Of a stretch of 64,000 bases of DNA, positions 9,397 through 19,327 are shown piece after piece; the first letter of the stretch is position 1; the number at the start of each line of letters is the position of its first letter. The position numbers were made by a program, and so were the translations under genes. The notes under the pieces were generated by a model that saw only the letters and a program-made list of their open reading frames with translations, had not been told where the DNA came from and searched no databases. The DNA comes from Beijerinckiaceae bacterium (GTDB lineage Bacteria; Pseudomonadota; Alphaproteobacteria; Rhizobiales; Beijerinckiaceae): contig CANGFT010000004.1 of the NCBI GenBank assembly GCA_947453205.1, forward strand, positions 62,001 through 126,000, in the 5' to 3' direction.

Positions 9397-11106
9397 TTGC
9401 TGAAAATGCGTAACCTCAAGATCCGGACCGCCGGAAAATACGCCGGGACCGGCGCCCTGGCCCTGCTGCTGGCGGCGATTTCGCCGACGCGCACCCAGAC
9501 CGCCGTCGCCAATGGCGACACCCGCACCATTCGTCTTCATCATACCCATACCGGCGAGAGCATTCAGGCGACCTTTCGCGTCAATGGCCAATACGATCAA
9601 TCGACGCTGGAGAAGCTGAACTATTTCCTGCGCGACTGGCGCAACGATGAATCCGTGAAAATGGACCCTCGGCTCTTCGACGTTGTCTGGGAGACCTATC
9701 GCGAATCCGGCTCGCAGGAGCCCATCCACGTGGTCTCCTCCTATCGCTCGCCCCAGACCAACGCCATGCTGCGCCGCCGCTCCAAGGCCGTCGCGGAATT
9801 TTCCCAGCACATGCTCGGAAAGGCGATGGACATGCATTATCTGGACGTCCCAATGTCGCGTGTGCGCGAGATCGCCATGCGCCTGCAAAGGGGCGGCGTC
9901 GGCTATTATCCGACCGCTGGCACGCCTTTCGTCCATCTGGACGTCGGCAATGTCAGGGCTTGGCCGCGCATGAGCCAGGACCAGCTTGCGCGTCTGTTCC
10001 CGGATGGCAAGACCGTGCATCTGCCGCCGAGCGGCCAGCCCATGGCGCGCTATGAAGAAGCGCGGGCCGAGATCGAGGCGCGCGGCGGCGCGTCTGTGCC
10101 GACGATGGCGCAGGTGCAATCGAAGGGCTTCTTCGCCTCGCTCTTTGGCGGCGGCGATGAGGAGGAGACAGTCGCCCCCGCGCCGCGCGGCGGGCCGCGC
10201 TCGCGCATGGCCGCTTCTGTCGAGGCCCGCAACCAGCCCAAGGCGGCCATGGCCTCGGTCACGACCTATGACGATGGCAGCTCCGCAACCTATTTCCTGG
10301 CGGAGGCCAATCGGTCCCCGGTCATCCGTCAGGCCGAGCGCAACCTGCCGCGTGGCGAAACCTATGCGGCTCCGGCTCCAGCGCCCGCGCCCGCCCCGGC
10401 GGCGGCGCCCGTCCACAGCGCGCCCGTGCAGACCGCTTTCGCGCCCGCGCCGCCCAGCCGCCCGGCCGAGATCTTCGCCGCCGCCGTCGATCCGCGCGGC
10501 GTGAACGGCGCACCGACCCCGCCACGTCGGCCCACCGACCTGCCGCTGGCGGTGGGCCTCCTCGCCTTCAATGCGCCGCTTCCCCCGACCCGTCCGACGG
10601 AGCTGCGCCCGAGCGCGCTGCCGCGCATCGCCGATTTGCGTCTGGGCGAGCAGCCCGCATCCGAGGCGACCCACATCGCCCGTCCCACGGAGTTGCCGCC
10701 TGTCATCACGGGCGCGGGCGCCGGGCAGCCGTCGGCGCCGCCGCCGGCCCTCGCCTACGCCCCCGTGCAGGAGCCCCCGACCCCCGTAGCCCGGCCCATC
10801 CCTGTCCCGGTCCGTCCCATCGCGCGCGGGCCGGCCCCCCGGTCCGAATTCGTCGCGGCGAAACTCGACCGCGCCACCCTGACGGCCCTCATCAAGACAG
10901 CGTCGGTGGCGGAGCTCACTGCGCCGACCAAGCCGGCTGGCGGCAGCCGGGCGGACTTCACCCGCACGATCTTCGCCCAGCCGAGGCAGGTGGCGGGGGG
11001 CTTCCACAGCGGGCCCGGCGCCTTGTCCACAGACGCCTTCACCGGCAAAGCCGTCGTCGGGGTCACGGCGCGCGACATGACCACGCTCGCCAAACATCAG
11101 GATTGA
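9397..11106 (+). CDS. DUF882 / M15A-like peptidoglycan peptidase with long Pro-rich C-terminus
   Basis: VVSSYRSPQTNAMLRRRS...SQHMLGKAMDMHYLDVP...GTPFVHLDVGNVRAWPR zinc-ligand pattern; C-terminal Pro/Ala-rich repeats. Confidence 0.85.
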   Translation: MLKMRNLKIRTAGKYAGTGALALLLAAISPTRTQTAVANGDTRTIRLHHTHTGESIQATFRVNGQYDQSTLEKLNYFLRDWRNDESVKMDPRLFDVVWETYRESGSQEPIHVVSSYRSPQTNAMLRRRSKAVAEFSQHMLGKAMDMHYLDVPMSRVREIAMRLQRGGVGYYPTAGTPFVHLDVGNVRAWPRMSQDQLARLFPDGKTVHLPPSGQPMARYEEARAEIEARGGASVPTMAQVQSKGFFASLFGGGDEEETVAPAPRGGPRSRMAASVEARNQPKAAMASVTTYDDGSSATYFLAEANRSPVIRQAERNLPRGETYAAPAPAPAPAPAAAPVHSAPVQTAFAPAPPSRPAEIFAAAVDPRGVNGAPTPPRRPTDLPLAVGLLAFNAPLPPTRPTELRPSALPRIADLRLGEQPASEATHIARPTELPPVITGAGAGQPSAPPPALAYAPVQEPPTPVARPIPVPVRPIARGPAPRSEFVAAKLDRATLTALIKTASVAELTAPTKPAGGSRADFTRTIFAQPRQVAGGFHSGPGALSTDAFTGKAVVGVTARDMTTLAKHQD

Positions 11107-11285
11107 CGTTCACAACTGCGCCATGTCCGGCGCGCCTGATTGACGCAGCTTCGGCGGGGGGCTAATGCTCCGCGCCCTCGATGGACCTTCAAGACGTCGC
11201 AGGGAAGCACGCGCGAAACTGCTTGCAGCTTTCCTGCAGACAGCCATGATGCGTTCGACCTCGGGTTTGCGAAAGACGCCGTGAC

Positions 11286-12137
11286 ATGACACTCGCCACC
11301 ACAGCCGCGACGGGCGCCACGACCGGGCAGCCCCAGCTCGTGATCGACAATGTCTTCAAGCAGTTCGGCGAGGGCCCCGGCTCCGTCATCGCGATCGATA
11401 ATATGTCATTTGACGTGAAGCCCGGCGAGTTCGTCTCGGTCATCGGACCTTCGGGCTGCGGCAAGTCCACGCTCTTCAACATCATCGGCGGCTTGCTCGA
11501 CGAATATGCCGGCAATGTCCTGATCGAACGCGAGCGCATCGCGGGCCCGCACAAGGCGGTCGGCATGGTCTTCCAGGAGGAATCGACCTTCCCCTGGCGC
11601 AATGTCATCGACAACGTCGCGTTCCCGCTCGAACTTCAGGGCGTCAACAAATCCGAGCGCCTCGACCGGGCCCATCACTTCATTGATCTGGTGGGCCTGA
11701 AGGGCTTCGAGAAGCTCATGCCCTCGGCCCTGTCGGGCGGCATGCGCCAGCGCGTCTCCATCGCCCGCACCCTCGTCTCCGGCCCGCAGATCCTGCTCAT
11801 GGACGAGCCTTTCGCGGCGCTTGACGAACAGACCCGCTTGCTGCTGGGCGACAAGATCACCCAGATCCAGCAGGATCTGAACCAGACCACCCTGCTCATC
11901 ACCCACAATCTGACCGAAGCCGTGCAGCTCTCCGACCGCATCGTGGTCATGACCTACAGGCCCGGCCGGGTGAAGCGCATCGTCAACATCGACCTGCCGC
12001 GCCCGCGCACCTCCGATGTCGTCTCGAGCGACGCCTTCGGCCACTATGTCGCGGAAATCTGGTCGGACCTGCGCGAGGAGGCGAGCCGCGGCATGGCCGA
12101 CACCGAATCCGTCCGCAGGACAGCCCCCCGTGGCTAA
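11286..12137 (+). CDS. ABC transporter ATP-binding protein (nitrate/sulfonate/taurine type)
   Basis: GPSGCGKSTLFNIIGG Walker A; LSGGMRQRVSIARTL signature; LLMDEPFAALDEQTR. Confidence 0.92.
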   Translation: MTLATTAATGATTGQPQLVIDNVFKQFGEGPGSVIAIDNMSFDVKPGEFVSVIGPSGCGKSTLFNIIGGLLDEYAGNVLIERERIAGPHKAVGMVFQEESTFPWRNVIDNVAFPLELQGVNKSERLDRAHHFIDLVGLKGFEKLMPSALSGGMRQRVSIARTLVSGPQILLMDEPFAALDEQTRLLLGDKITQIQQDLNQTTLLITHNLTEAVQLSDRIVVMTYRPGRVKRIVNIDLPRPRTSDVVSSDAFGHYVAEIWSDLREEASRGMADTESVRRTAPRG

Positions 12138-12900
12138 GGCCTCGCTCTCCCAGGGCCGCGCGCTTCCCATGGCGGTGGGGGTCGCGACGATCATCGGCGC
12201 CTTCGTGCTGCTGGAGATGCTTCTGCGCTATGGCGTCGTGAACAAATATGTCGTGCCCCTGCCAAGCCAGGTGCTGATGAGCCTCGAGCGCATCGTCGTT
12301 GAGGAGAACATCCTCTCGCGCATCCGCGAAACCGCCTATGAAATGATCGTCTCCTGTCTTGCGGTGATCGTTCTGGGCGTGCCGATCGGCGCCATGCTCT
12401 ACCGTTGGCGTCCGCTGCGCCGCGCGGTGCTCGACTGGGTCGCAGCCACGGCGGCGGCGCCGCTCGTGCTGGCCTTTCCGTTGTTTCTCGTGATGTTCGG
12501 CCGCAGCCCGACGACGGTCATCGTCATGTCCGTCATCACCGGCCTTGCGCCCATCATCATCAAGACGACCGAAGGCCTGCTTGGCGTGCGCCCCGTGCTC
12601 ATCAACGTCGGCCGCAGCCTGAAAATGACGGATGCGCAGATGTTCCGGATGATCCTTCTGCCTGCGGCCCTGCCCACCATTTTCTCCGGCATCCGCCTGA
12701 GCTGGACCTTCGTGCTCATCTCGGTGGTGGGCATTGAATTCCTCATCAACCTGGGCGGGCTCGGCCAGCTCATCAACGACCTTGCGGAACGCTACGATCT
12801 GCCCGGCACCTATGCCGCCATCGGCTTTGTGATCCTCGTCAGCGTCATCTTCTTCATGCTTCTGGAGCGCGTGGAAAAATGGCTGCGACCGGCCAAGTGA
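12130..12900 (+). CDS. ABC transporter permease (NitT/TauT type)
   Basis: TM-rich, BPD_transp_1 pattern; GTG start at 12130 overlapping the ATPase stop (longer in-frame ORF from 12016). Confidence 0.88.
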   Translation: MAKASLSQGRALPMAVGVATIIGAFVLLEMLLRYGVVNKYVVPLPSQVLMSLERIVVEENILSRIRETAYEMIVSCLAVIVLGVPIGAMLYRWRPLRRAVLDWVAATAAAPLVLAFPLFLVMFGRSPTTVIVMSVITGLAPIIIKTTEGLLGVRPVLINVGRSLKMTDAQMFRMILLPAALPTIFSGIRLSWTFVLISVVGIEFLINLGGLGQLINDLAERYDLPGTYAAIGFVILVSVIFFMLLERVEKWLRPAK

Positions 12901-13682
12901 AAAACCCGACGGCGACCATGGGCTTCGCTGCGCGCCGCGCCAGCGATGCGCGTTCGACCAATCTCATCCGCATCGGACTGCTGCTCGCCATCGCCGGGAG
13001 TTGGGAGGCGCTTGCCCGTTCAGGGCTGCTCTTCCGCGACGTCGTGCCCTCGCTCTTTTCGATCTCTGCGGCCATATGGAAGCTGCTCGGCAATCCGGCC
13101 TTCTACGCCAATCTGCAGGTGACGGCCTGGGAGATCTTCGCCTCTCTGGCCATCGGCTCCGGGCTTGGCATTGCGGTGGGCATCATCCTTGGCGCGAACC
13201 GCTTCCTCGGCGCGGCCTTCGAACCCTATGTCTATTATCTCGCGCCAACCCCGCGCATCATCTTCTTCCCGGTGATGATCATGTGGTTTGGCGTCGGCAT
13301 CGCCTCGAAGATCGCCCTTGGCGCGCTCTCCTGCTTCTTCACCGTGGCCCTCTCGACGGCGGGCGGCATGCGCGAGGTGGACAAGGTGCTGATCCGCGTC
13401 GGCCGCAGCTTCCGCGCGACCCAGTGGCAGATGGCGACGAAGATCTACCTGCCCGCCATGCGCGCGCCCGTGCTGAACGGCATCCGCCTTGGCTTTGGCA
13501 CCGCCACCGTCACCGCGCTGCTCGCCGAGACGAAGCTCTCCAACCAGGGCCTCGGCTTCATGATCATGCAGATCTATGCGCGCTTCGACATGCCCTCGCT
13601 CTATGGCCTGCTCATCATCGTCTTCATTCTGGCGGGCATCGGCAATCTGATTCTCGGGAAAGTGACGGGAACCTCGGCCTGA
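12879..13682 (+). CDS. ABC transporter permease (NitT/TauT type)
   Basis: TM-rich; PTPRIIFFPVMIMWFGVGIASKIALGALSCFFTV EAA-loop region. Confidence 0.9.
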   Translation: MAATGQVKNPTATMGFAARRASDARSTNLIRIGLLLAIAGSWEALARSGLLFRDVVPSLFSISAAIWKLLGNPAFYANLQVTAWEIFASLAIGSGLGIAVGIILGANRFLGAAFEPYVYYLAPTPRIIFFPVMIMWFGVGIASKIALGALSCFFTVALSTAGGMREVDKVLIRVGRSFRATQWQMATKIYLPAMRAPVLNGIRLGFGTATVTALLAETKLSNQGLGFMIMQIYARFDMPSLYGLLIIVFILAGIGNLILGKVTGTSA

Positions 13683-13761
13683 GGGCGTCGCATTCCCCAG
13701 TGCTTCCTGCGCCTGCCTCAGCAGGGCGGCGCGCATGACAAATACAAACAGGGAGGAATGG

Positions 13762-14739
13762 ATGACCGGCTCAAGCCATCGCGCATCGAAAAGCGCTGCG
13801 GCGCTCATCATCGGGCTCTGCCTTACCGCGAGCCCCGCGCTCGCCCTCGACAAGATCAAGCTGGCCATCGGCAACCCCGGCGTCGGGGAGACCGAAGCGC
13901 CCGATCTCGGCATGAAGCAGGGCATCTTCGCAAAATACGGGCTTGAGCTGGAAATCCTCTACACGCAGGGCAGCGCCGAGACCGTGCAGGCGGTCGTCTC
14001 GGGCGGCGTGGACGTCGGCTGCGCCGTGGGAACGGTCGGGGCGCTCGCCGCCTTCTCCAAAGGCGCGCCGCTGCGCATCATCGGCGCCTCCTTCACCGGC
14101 GACAGCAACATGTTCCTCTATGTCCCCGCGCAATCGCCCATCCGCAAGGTCGAGGACGCCAAGGGCAAGACGGTCGCCTTCTCGAACACGGGCTCGTCCT
14201 CCCATGTCATGGTGATCGAGGCCAAAAAGCAGTTCGAAACGGACTTCAAACCGACCGCCACAGGCGGCGGCCCGGCGACCCTGACGCAGGTGATGAGCGG
14301 GCAGGTGGATGTGGGCTGGTCAGGCGCGCCCTTCGCGGTCGACATGCTGGAGGACGGGCGCATCCGCCTCATCATGAAGGCTTCGGATCTGACGGCCATG
14401 GGCAATCAGACCTCGCGCGTCATCACCGCCAACCTTCAGGATCTCAAGAAGCGCCCGGACGTCTATCGCCGCTTCATGGACGCTTATCGCGAAACCATCG
14501 ACTGGATCTACGACACGCCCGAAGGCGTGAAGGCCTATGCGGAGTGGGCGAAGGTTTCCGAAGCCATCGGCAAACGCTCGCTCAGCGAGTTCCTGCCCAA
14601 GAGCGGGGTTCAGACCGACGAAATCCGCGGGCTCGACCAGAACATGCAGACCGCGCTCGAGGCGAAATACATCTCCGCGCCGCTCACCCGGGAGCAGATC
14701 GCGGAGTTGATCCAGATCCCGCAGAGCGCGAGAAAGTAA
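13762..14739 (+). CDS. ABC transporter substrate-binding protein (NitT/TauT type)
   Basis: Signal peptide; IGNPGVGETEAPDLGMKQGIFAKYGLELEILYTQGSAETVQAVVSGGVDVG. Confidence 0.9.
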   Translation: MTGSSHRASKSAAALIIGLCLTASPALALDKIKLAIGNPGVGETEAPDLGMKQGIFAKYGLELEILYTQGSAETVQAVVSGGVDVGCAVGTVGALAAFSKGAPLRIIGASFTGDSNMFLYVPAQSPIRKVEDAKGKTVAFSNTGSSSHVMVIEAKKQFETDFKPTATGGGPATLTQVMSGQVDVGWSGAPFAVDMLEDGRIRLIMKASDLTAMGNQTSRVITANLQDLKKRPDVYRRFMDAYRETIDWIYDTPEGVKAYAEWAKVSEAIGKRSLSEFLPKSGVQTDEIRGLDQNMQTALEAKYISAPLTREQIAELIQIPQSARK

Positions 14740-14745
14740 GGCGCG

Positions 14746-15012
14746 TCAGATCTCGCCCAGCGCCTGAAGATAGAGGTCGAGGATCGTCTCCTCCTCGATG
14801 CGCTTCTCGCGGTCCATGCGGCGGATCGAGACGATCTTGCGCATGATCTTCACGTCGAAGCCATTGCCCTTGGCTTCGGCGTAGACCTCCTTGATGTCGT
14901 CGGCGATCGTGCGCTTCTCCTCTTCGAGGCGCTCGATGCGCTCGATGAAGGCGCGCAGATGGCCGCCGTCCACATCCGAGGACTCCGCAGTGATCATTTC
15001 GGGCTTGTTCAT
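14746..15012 (-). CDS. gapR: DUF2312 / GapR-family nucleoid-associated protein
   Basis: 88 aa: [52 protein letters not shown] characteristic DUF2312 sequence. Confidence 0.92.
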   Translation of the reverse strand: MNKPEMITAESSDVDGGHLRAFIERIERLEEEKRTIADDIKEVYAEAKGNGFDVKIMRKIVSIRRMDREKRIEEETILDLYLQALGEI

Positions 15013-15152
15013 CGCGCCTGTCCAAACATGAGGGCTGCATTCAGCGAAGCGTCTGGATGCGGCCAGCGGGCGCGCGGGTCAAGTCCGGCGGCGCGAAAAG
15101 GCGCATCGCCAGACCTGACGAGAGAATTGTGGGGAAAACCTCCCCGCGCGCC

Positions 15153-15467
15153 CTAACTGTGTTTGGCGGGGTCGCTCATCACGGAGGCGAACTGCTTTTG
15201 CTGATCGGGCGAGGCTTCGCGCTGGTGGAGCTGCTTCCAGACCTCATAGGGCATGCCATAGACCGCCTCGCGGGTCTCATCGAGGCTGAGGCCGAGGCCA
15301 TGCTGGTCGGACTCTTCCTTCATCCATTTCGACAGGCAGTTGCGGCAGAAGCCGGCGAGATTCATCAGGTCGATGTTCTGCACATCCGTGCGCTTGCGCA
15401 GATGCTCGACGAGCCTGCGGAAGGCGGCGGCTTCAAGTTCGGTGCGGGCTTGCTGGCTGATGGTCAT
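15153..15467 (-). CDS. DUF1244-family protein
   Basis: LVEHLRKRTDVQNIDLMNLAGFCRNCLSKWM...YGMPYEVWKQLHQ. Confidence 0.88.
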   Translation of the reverse strand: MTISQQARTELEAAAFRRLVEHLRKRTDVQNIDLMNLAGFCRNCLSKWMKEESDQHGLGLSLDETREAVYGMPYEVWKQLHQREASPDQQKQFASVMSDPAKHS

Positions 15468-16258
15468 GGACGCGGTCCTCTGTCTCGCCGCGCGGTGCGG
15501 CTCACATGATGCTGGATCATATGGGTGTCGGGCCGTGCGAGTACAGGGCGCAGCGCCGCTTCCAGCACACCCGCCCAGCGGGCGACGCCCTCCGCCTCGG
15601 CCACGAGATCCTGCCGCAGCTCGATCAGCACATGGGCCAGGCCCCGGCTTGTGCCGTGCTCAAAAAGCGTGTCGCCTTCAAGCGCCCCGTCATAGGGCTC
15701 GTTGTCGCCGGTCACGACGCCGCCTGCCCGAAGGGCCGCAAGCAGGGGCGCGGCGAGGCGCGGATCGCCATCCCAGAGGATCGCCACCTCCCACGGGCGC
15801 GCGAAGCCCTTCCAGACCGGCGTGAAGGAGTGGAGCGAGACGATGGCGGGGATGGGGCCGCGCGCGCTCATGGCGTCAAGCCGCGCGCGCACGGCGTCGC
15901 GATAGGGCAGCCAGAAACGGCGGCGACGATCCTCGATCTCCTCTGGCCCGGCCTGCGCATTGCCGGGGATGATCGCGCCGTCGGAAATGCGCATGACGAG
16001 GGTGGGATCATCGGCGCCGCGATTGGGGTCGATCAGCAGACGCGAATAGCGCGTCAGCACGGCTGGAGCGCCGAAGCGGGCGGCGAGCGCGCGGGTGAGC
16101 GCGGCCGCGCCTATGTCATAGGCGATGTGGCGGTCGAATTGCCGGGAATCCAGCCCCAGCGTCCCGTAGCGCGGCGGCAGGGCGTTCGAGGCGTGATCGC
16201 ACAGGAACAGGACGCCAGCCTCCGGCGCCCCCTCGATCTCTTCCACGGGATGATCCAT
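15464..16258 (-). CDS. N-formylglutamate amidohydrolase family protein
   Basis: FLCDHASNALPPRYGTLGL...HIAYDIGA...RLLIDPNRG...IVSLHSFTPVWKG; start chosen at MDHPVEEIEG. Confidence 0.88.
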   Translation of the reverse strand: MDHPVEEIEGAPEAGVLFLCDHASNALPPRYGTLGLDSRQFDRHIAYDIGAAALTRALAARFGAPAVLTRYSRLLIDPNRGADDPTLVMRISDGAIIPGNAQAGPEEIEDRRRRFWLPYRDAVRARLDAMSARGPIPAIVSLHSFTPVWKGFARPWEVAILWDGDPRLAAPLLAALRAGGVVTGDNEPYDGALEGDTLFEHGTSRGLAHVLIELRQDLVAEAEGVARWAGVLEAALRPVLARPDTHMIQHHVSRTARRDRGPRP

Positions 16259-16389
16259 GGAGGCTTTCTGCCCCGGTTCAGCAGGGCCGGTCAATCGGCG
16301 CCCCTGACACAGATTTGACATCGCCCCGGCCGATGATTGCATTCTGACGTCTCGCACATCCCGGTGATTCGCGTTAAATCCGTTGGTTC

Positions 16390-16818
16390 ATGCAGTCCAT
16401 TCGCCGCTTCGTCCTGCCTTTCCTCGCCCTCGCCGCAGGCCTCGCCCTGCCGGGCGCCGCGCGCGCTGATTTTCGCCTGTGCAACAACGCCTCGAGCCGC
16501 GTGAGCGTGGCCATCGCCTACACCAATGGCAAGACCTGGGTCAGCGAAGGCTGGTGGAACCTCAAGAGCAACGCCTGCGAAGTTCTGCTGCGCGGCAATC
16601 TGGCGGCCCAGTATTACTACATCTACGCCATGGATGAGCGTGGTGGAGAATGGAAGGGCAAGTCCTACATGTGCACGCGGGACCGCGAATTTCACATCGA
16701 CGGCCGTGAGAATTGCCTTGTGCGCGGCTATGACCGCACGGGTTTTTTTGAAGTCGATACGAAAGACGGCAGAAACTGGACAGTCCAGCTCACCGACGCC
16801 ACGCAGCAACCGCGCTGA
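16390..16818 (+). CDS. DUF1036 domain secreted protein
   Basis: Signal peptide; FRLCNNASSRVSVAIAYTNGKTWVSEGWWNLKSNACEVLLRGNLAAQYYYIYA. Confidence 0.88.
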   Translation: MQSIRRFVLPFLALAAGLALPGAARADFRLCNNASSRVSVAIAYTNGKTWVSEGWWNLKSNACEVLLRGNLAAQYYYIYAMDERGGEWKGKSYMCTRDREFHIDGRENCLVRGYDRTGFFEVDTKDGRNWTVQLTDATQQPR

Positions 16819-16839
16819 TCTTCACTGAAAGGCTATCTG

Positions 16840-18264
16840 ATGAGACGCATGCGCCGGGTGAAGATACTCGCAACGCTGGGCCCTGCCTCGCAGGATAGCG
16901 ACACCCTCGGGCGGCTGTTCGAGGCCGGCGCCGATGTCTTCCGCATCAACATGAGCCACGCCAGCCATGACGCCATGCGCGAGCGCATCCGCATGATCCG
17001 CGGACTCTCGAAACATTATGGCCGCGAAATCGGCATCCTCGTGGATCTGCAGGGGCCGAAGCTGCGGGTCGGGCAATTCGCCGATGGCGGCGTCGATCTG
17101 CTGCGCGGACAGACCTTCACGCTCGATGACGACCCTGCGCCCGGCGACGCCACCCGCGTGCATCTGCCCCATCCCGAGATCCTGCGCGCCCTCGCCCCCG
17201 GCCACACCGTCCTCATCGACGACGGCAAGATCCGCCTGCACATCACGCAGGCGAGCCCGCAGCGGGCGACGGCGGTGGTGGATGTCGCGGGGCGCATTTC
17301 GAACCGCAAGGGCGTGAGCCTCCCCGACACGGAGATCCCGGTCTCGGCCATGACCGAAAAGGACCGGAGCGATCTCGACGCGGCCCTTGAGGAGGGCGTC
17401 GACTGGATCGCGGTCTCCTTCGTCCAGCGCGCCGACGACATTGCGGATGTGAAGAAGATCGTGCGCGGCCGGGCCATGGTTCTGGCCAAGATCGAAAAGC
17501 CGCAGGCCATCGCCCGGCTTGAAGAGATCATGGAGATCTCCGACGCGCTGATGGTGGCGCGCGGCGACCTTGGCGTGGAGCTGCCGCTCGAAAAGGTGCC
17601 GGGGCTGCAAAAGCGCATCACCCGCATGGCGCGGCGGCTCGGCAAACCCGTGGTCGTGGCGACGCAGATGCTGGAGTCCATGATCACCTCGCCGGTGCCG
17701 ACCCGCGCCGAAGTCTCGGATGTGGCGACCGCCGTCTTCGAGGGCGCGGACGCGGTCATGCTCTCCGCCGAGAGCGCGGCCGGGCAATATCCCATCGAGG
17801 CGGTCGCGACCATGAACCGCATCGCTGAAGAGGTGGAGCGCGACTCGATCTACCGCCCCGTCATCAACGCCCAGCGCAGCGCCCCCGAGCAGACCGGCGC
17901 CGACGCCATCGCGGTGGCGGCCCGCGATGTGGCGGAGACGCTGGATGTGAAGGCCATCTGCGCCTGGACCTCGTCAGGCTCGACGGCCCTGCGCATCGCA
18001 AGGGAGCGCCCCGCCCCGCCCATTCTGGCGCTCACGCCAAAGCGTGAGGCCGCACGTCGGCTCTCGCTGGTCTGGGGCGTTCACGCCGTTGTGACGAAGG
18101 ACGCCGACGATGTGGACGACATGTCCAAGCGCGCCTGCAAATTCGCCAACCGCGAGGGCATGTCGCGCGAGGGCGAGCGGGTGGTGATTGTGGCGGGGGT
18201 GCCCTTTGGCACGCCGGGCGCCACGAATATGGTGCGGATCGCCTTCACCGGGAACGAGAGCTGA
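16840..18264 (+). CDS. pyk: Pyruvate kinase
   Basis: KILATLGPAS; FRINMSHA; MVARGDLGVELPLEKVP; VVVATQMLESM; DAVMLSAESAAGQYP. Confidence 0.97.
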   Translation: MRRMRRVKILATLGPASQDSDTLGRLFEAGADVFRINMSHASHDAMRERIRMIRGLSKHYGREIGILVDLQGPKLRVGQFADGGVDLLRGQTFTLDDDPAPGDATRVHLPHPEILRALAPGHTVLIDDGKIRLHITQASPQRATAVVDVAGRISNRKGVSLPDTEIPVSAMTEKDRSDLDAALEEGVDWIAVSFVQRADDIADVKKIVRGRAMVLAKIEKPQAIARLEEIMEISDALMVARGDLGVELPLEKVPGLQKRITRMARRLGKPVVVATQMLESMITSPVPTRAEVSDVATAVFEGADAVMLSAESAAGQYPIEAVATMNRIAEEVERDSIYRPVINAQRSAPEQTGADAIAVAARDVAETLDVKAICAWTSSGSTALRIARERPAPPILALTPKREAARRLSLVWGVHAVVTKDADDVDDMSKRACKFANREGMSREGERVVIVAGVPFGTPGATNMVRIAFTGNES

Positions 18265-18270
18265 GGGGGA

Positions 18271-18909
18271 TCAGATCCCCTGACCCTCGACCTCGAGGGT
18301 GAGCTTGTCGACGAGGCGGCGAATGTCCTCGTGGCGGGGATTGATCTCCAAAGCCTTGCGGAAGGCCTCGAGCGCGCGGGCGTCGAAACCCCTGCCTTGC
18401 AGAATGTAGCCCATGCCTGACAGCGCCGTGAAATGGCGCGGCTCCAGAGCCAGCACATGGGCGATGTCCTGCATGGCTCCCATGGCGTCGCCGGCGAGAT
18501 AGCGCACGGTGGCGCGCTTGTTCCAGCCCTCGGCCCAGGTCGGCTCGATCTCGACGATGGCCCCCAGCAGTTCCAGACAGAGGGGGTAGTCCTTGCGCTG
18601 CAGGGCCTGCATGGCGCGGTTCATGAGGAGGTCGGCGGTGTCGGAGCCCGAATGCATCCAGACCCGCTCGATGGCGCCGGAGACGCCCCTGGCCTCCACT
18701 GCGTCCTGAGCCTTGGCCAGACGCTCGAAAAGCTCGTCCAGCACCTTGCGCCGCCCCTGCTCGGGATCGGCGGGCTTCGCCTGTGCGCCGGAGGAGGCGC
18801 CCGCCTTGCCATCGCCCGCCGCCAAGGCAGGCGCGGCCATGAGCGCGGGAAGCGCCATGGCGAGGAGGCCTGCACGGAGCAGTGGGAGAAGATGGATGCT
18901 CATGCGCAA
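18271..18909 (-). CDS. Secreted tetratricopeptide-repeat protein
   Basis: Signal peptide followed by three TPR-like units (AEGWNKRATVRYLAGDAMGAMQDIAHVLALEPRHFTALSGMGYILQGRGFDARALEAFRKALEINP). Confidence 0.8.
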   Translation of the reverse strand: MRMSIHLLPLLRAGLLAMALPALMAAPALAAGDGKAGASSGAQAKPADPEQGRRKVLDELFERLAKAQDAVEARGVSGAIERVWMHSGSDTADLLMNRAMQALQRKDYPLCLELLGAIVEIEPTWAEGWNKRATVRYLAGDAMGAMQDIAHVLALEPRHFTALSGMGYILQGRGFDARALEAFRKALEINPRHEDIRRLVDKLTLEVEGQGI

Positions 18910-18963
18910 AACCTAGTGCGGCCCGCGCATTTCGTCAAAGGCCCCAGGAAAGGCCTGGCCAGC

Positions 18964-18995
18964 ACAAAAAGCCCCGGCAGACCCTGCCGGGGCTT
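18964..18995 (-). terminator. Rho-independent terminator of the L36 gene
   Basis: 12-bp perfect stem AAGCCCCGGCAG/CTGCCGGGGCTT with ACC loop; U tract on the minus strand (caaaaagcc on plus). Confidence 0.85.
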
Positions 18996-19017
18996 GAAGC
19001 GCGAGACAAGCGGTCGA

Positions 19018-19143
19018 TCAGCCCTGACGAGCCTTGAAGCGCTTCTGGGTCTTGTTGATGACGTAGACGCGGCCCTTGCGGCGCACGATCTGGTTGTCGC
19101 GATGGCGACCACGAAGAGACTTGAGAGAGTTACGGACCTTCAT
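19018..19143 (-). CDS. rpmJ: 50S ribosomal protein L36 (zinc-ligand-free form)
   Basis: 41 aa [41 protein letters not shown]. Confidence 0.95.
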   Translation of the reverse strand: MKVRNSLKSLRGRHRDNQIVRRKGRVYVINKTQKRFKARQG

Positions 19144-19327
19144 GGTCGTCCCCGATTGGATGAGGCGGCGGGAAACCCGTCCGCAGAAAAAGCTGAGGGG
19201 CATATGCCCCAGCCAGACCCATGAGGTCAACCCCGCCGGGCCTCGAAAGCGCCGATTTTAAGACAATCCCGAGCTTTGACCTCTGACGACGGAGGGTTTA
19301 TCTCGCCTTTCATCAGCGGAGAAGCCC

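Noticed and set aside
9295-11097. 600-aa minus-strand ORF
   Set aside because: Antisense to the DUF882 gene; Arg/Gly-rich with no motif.
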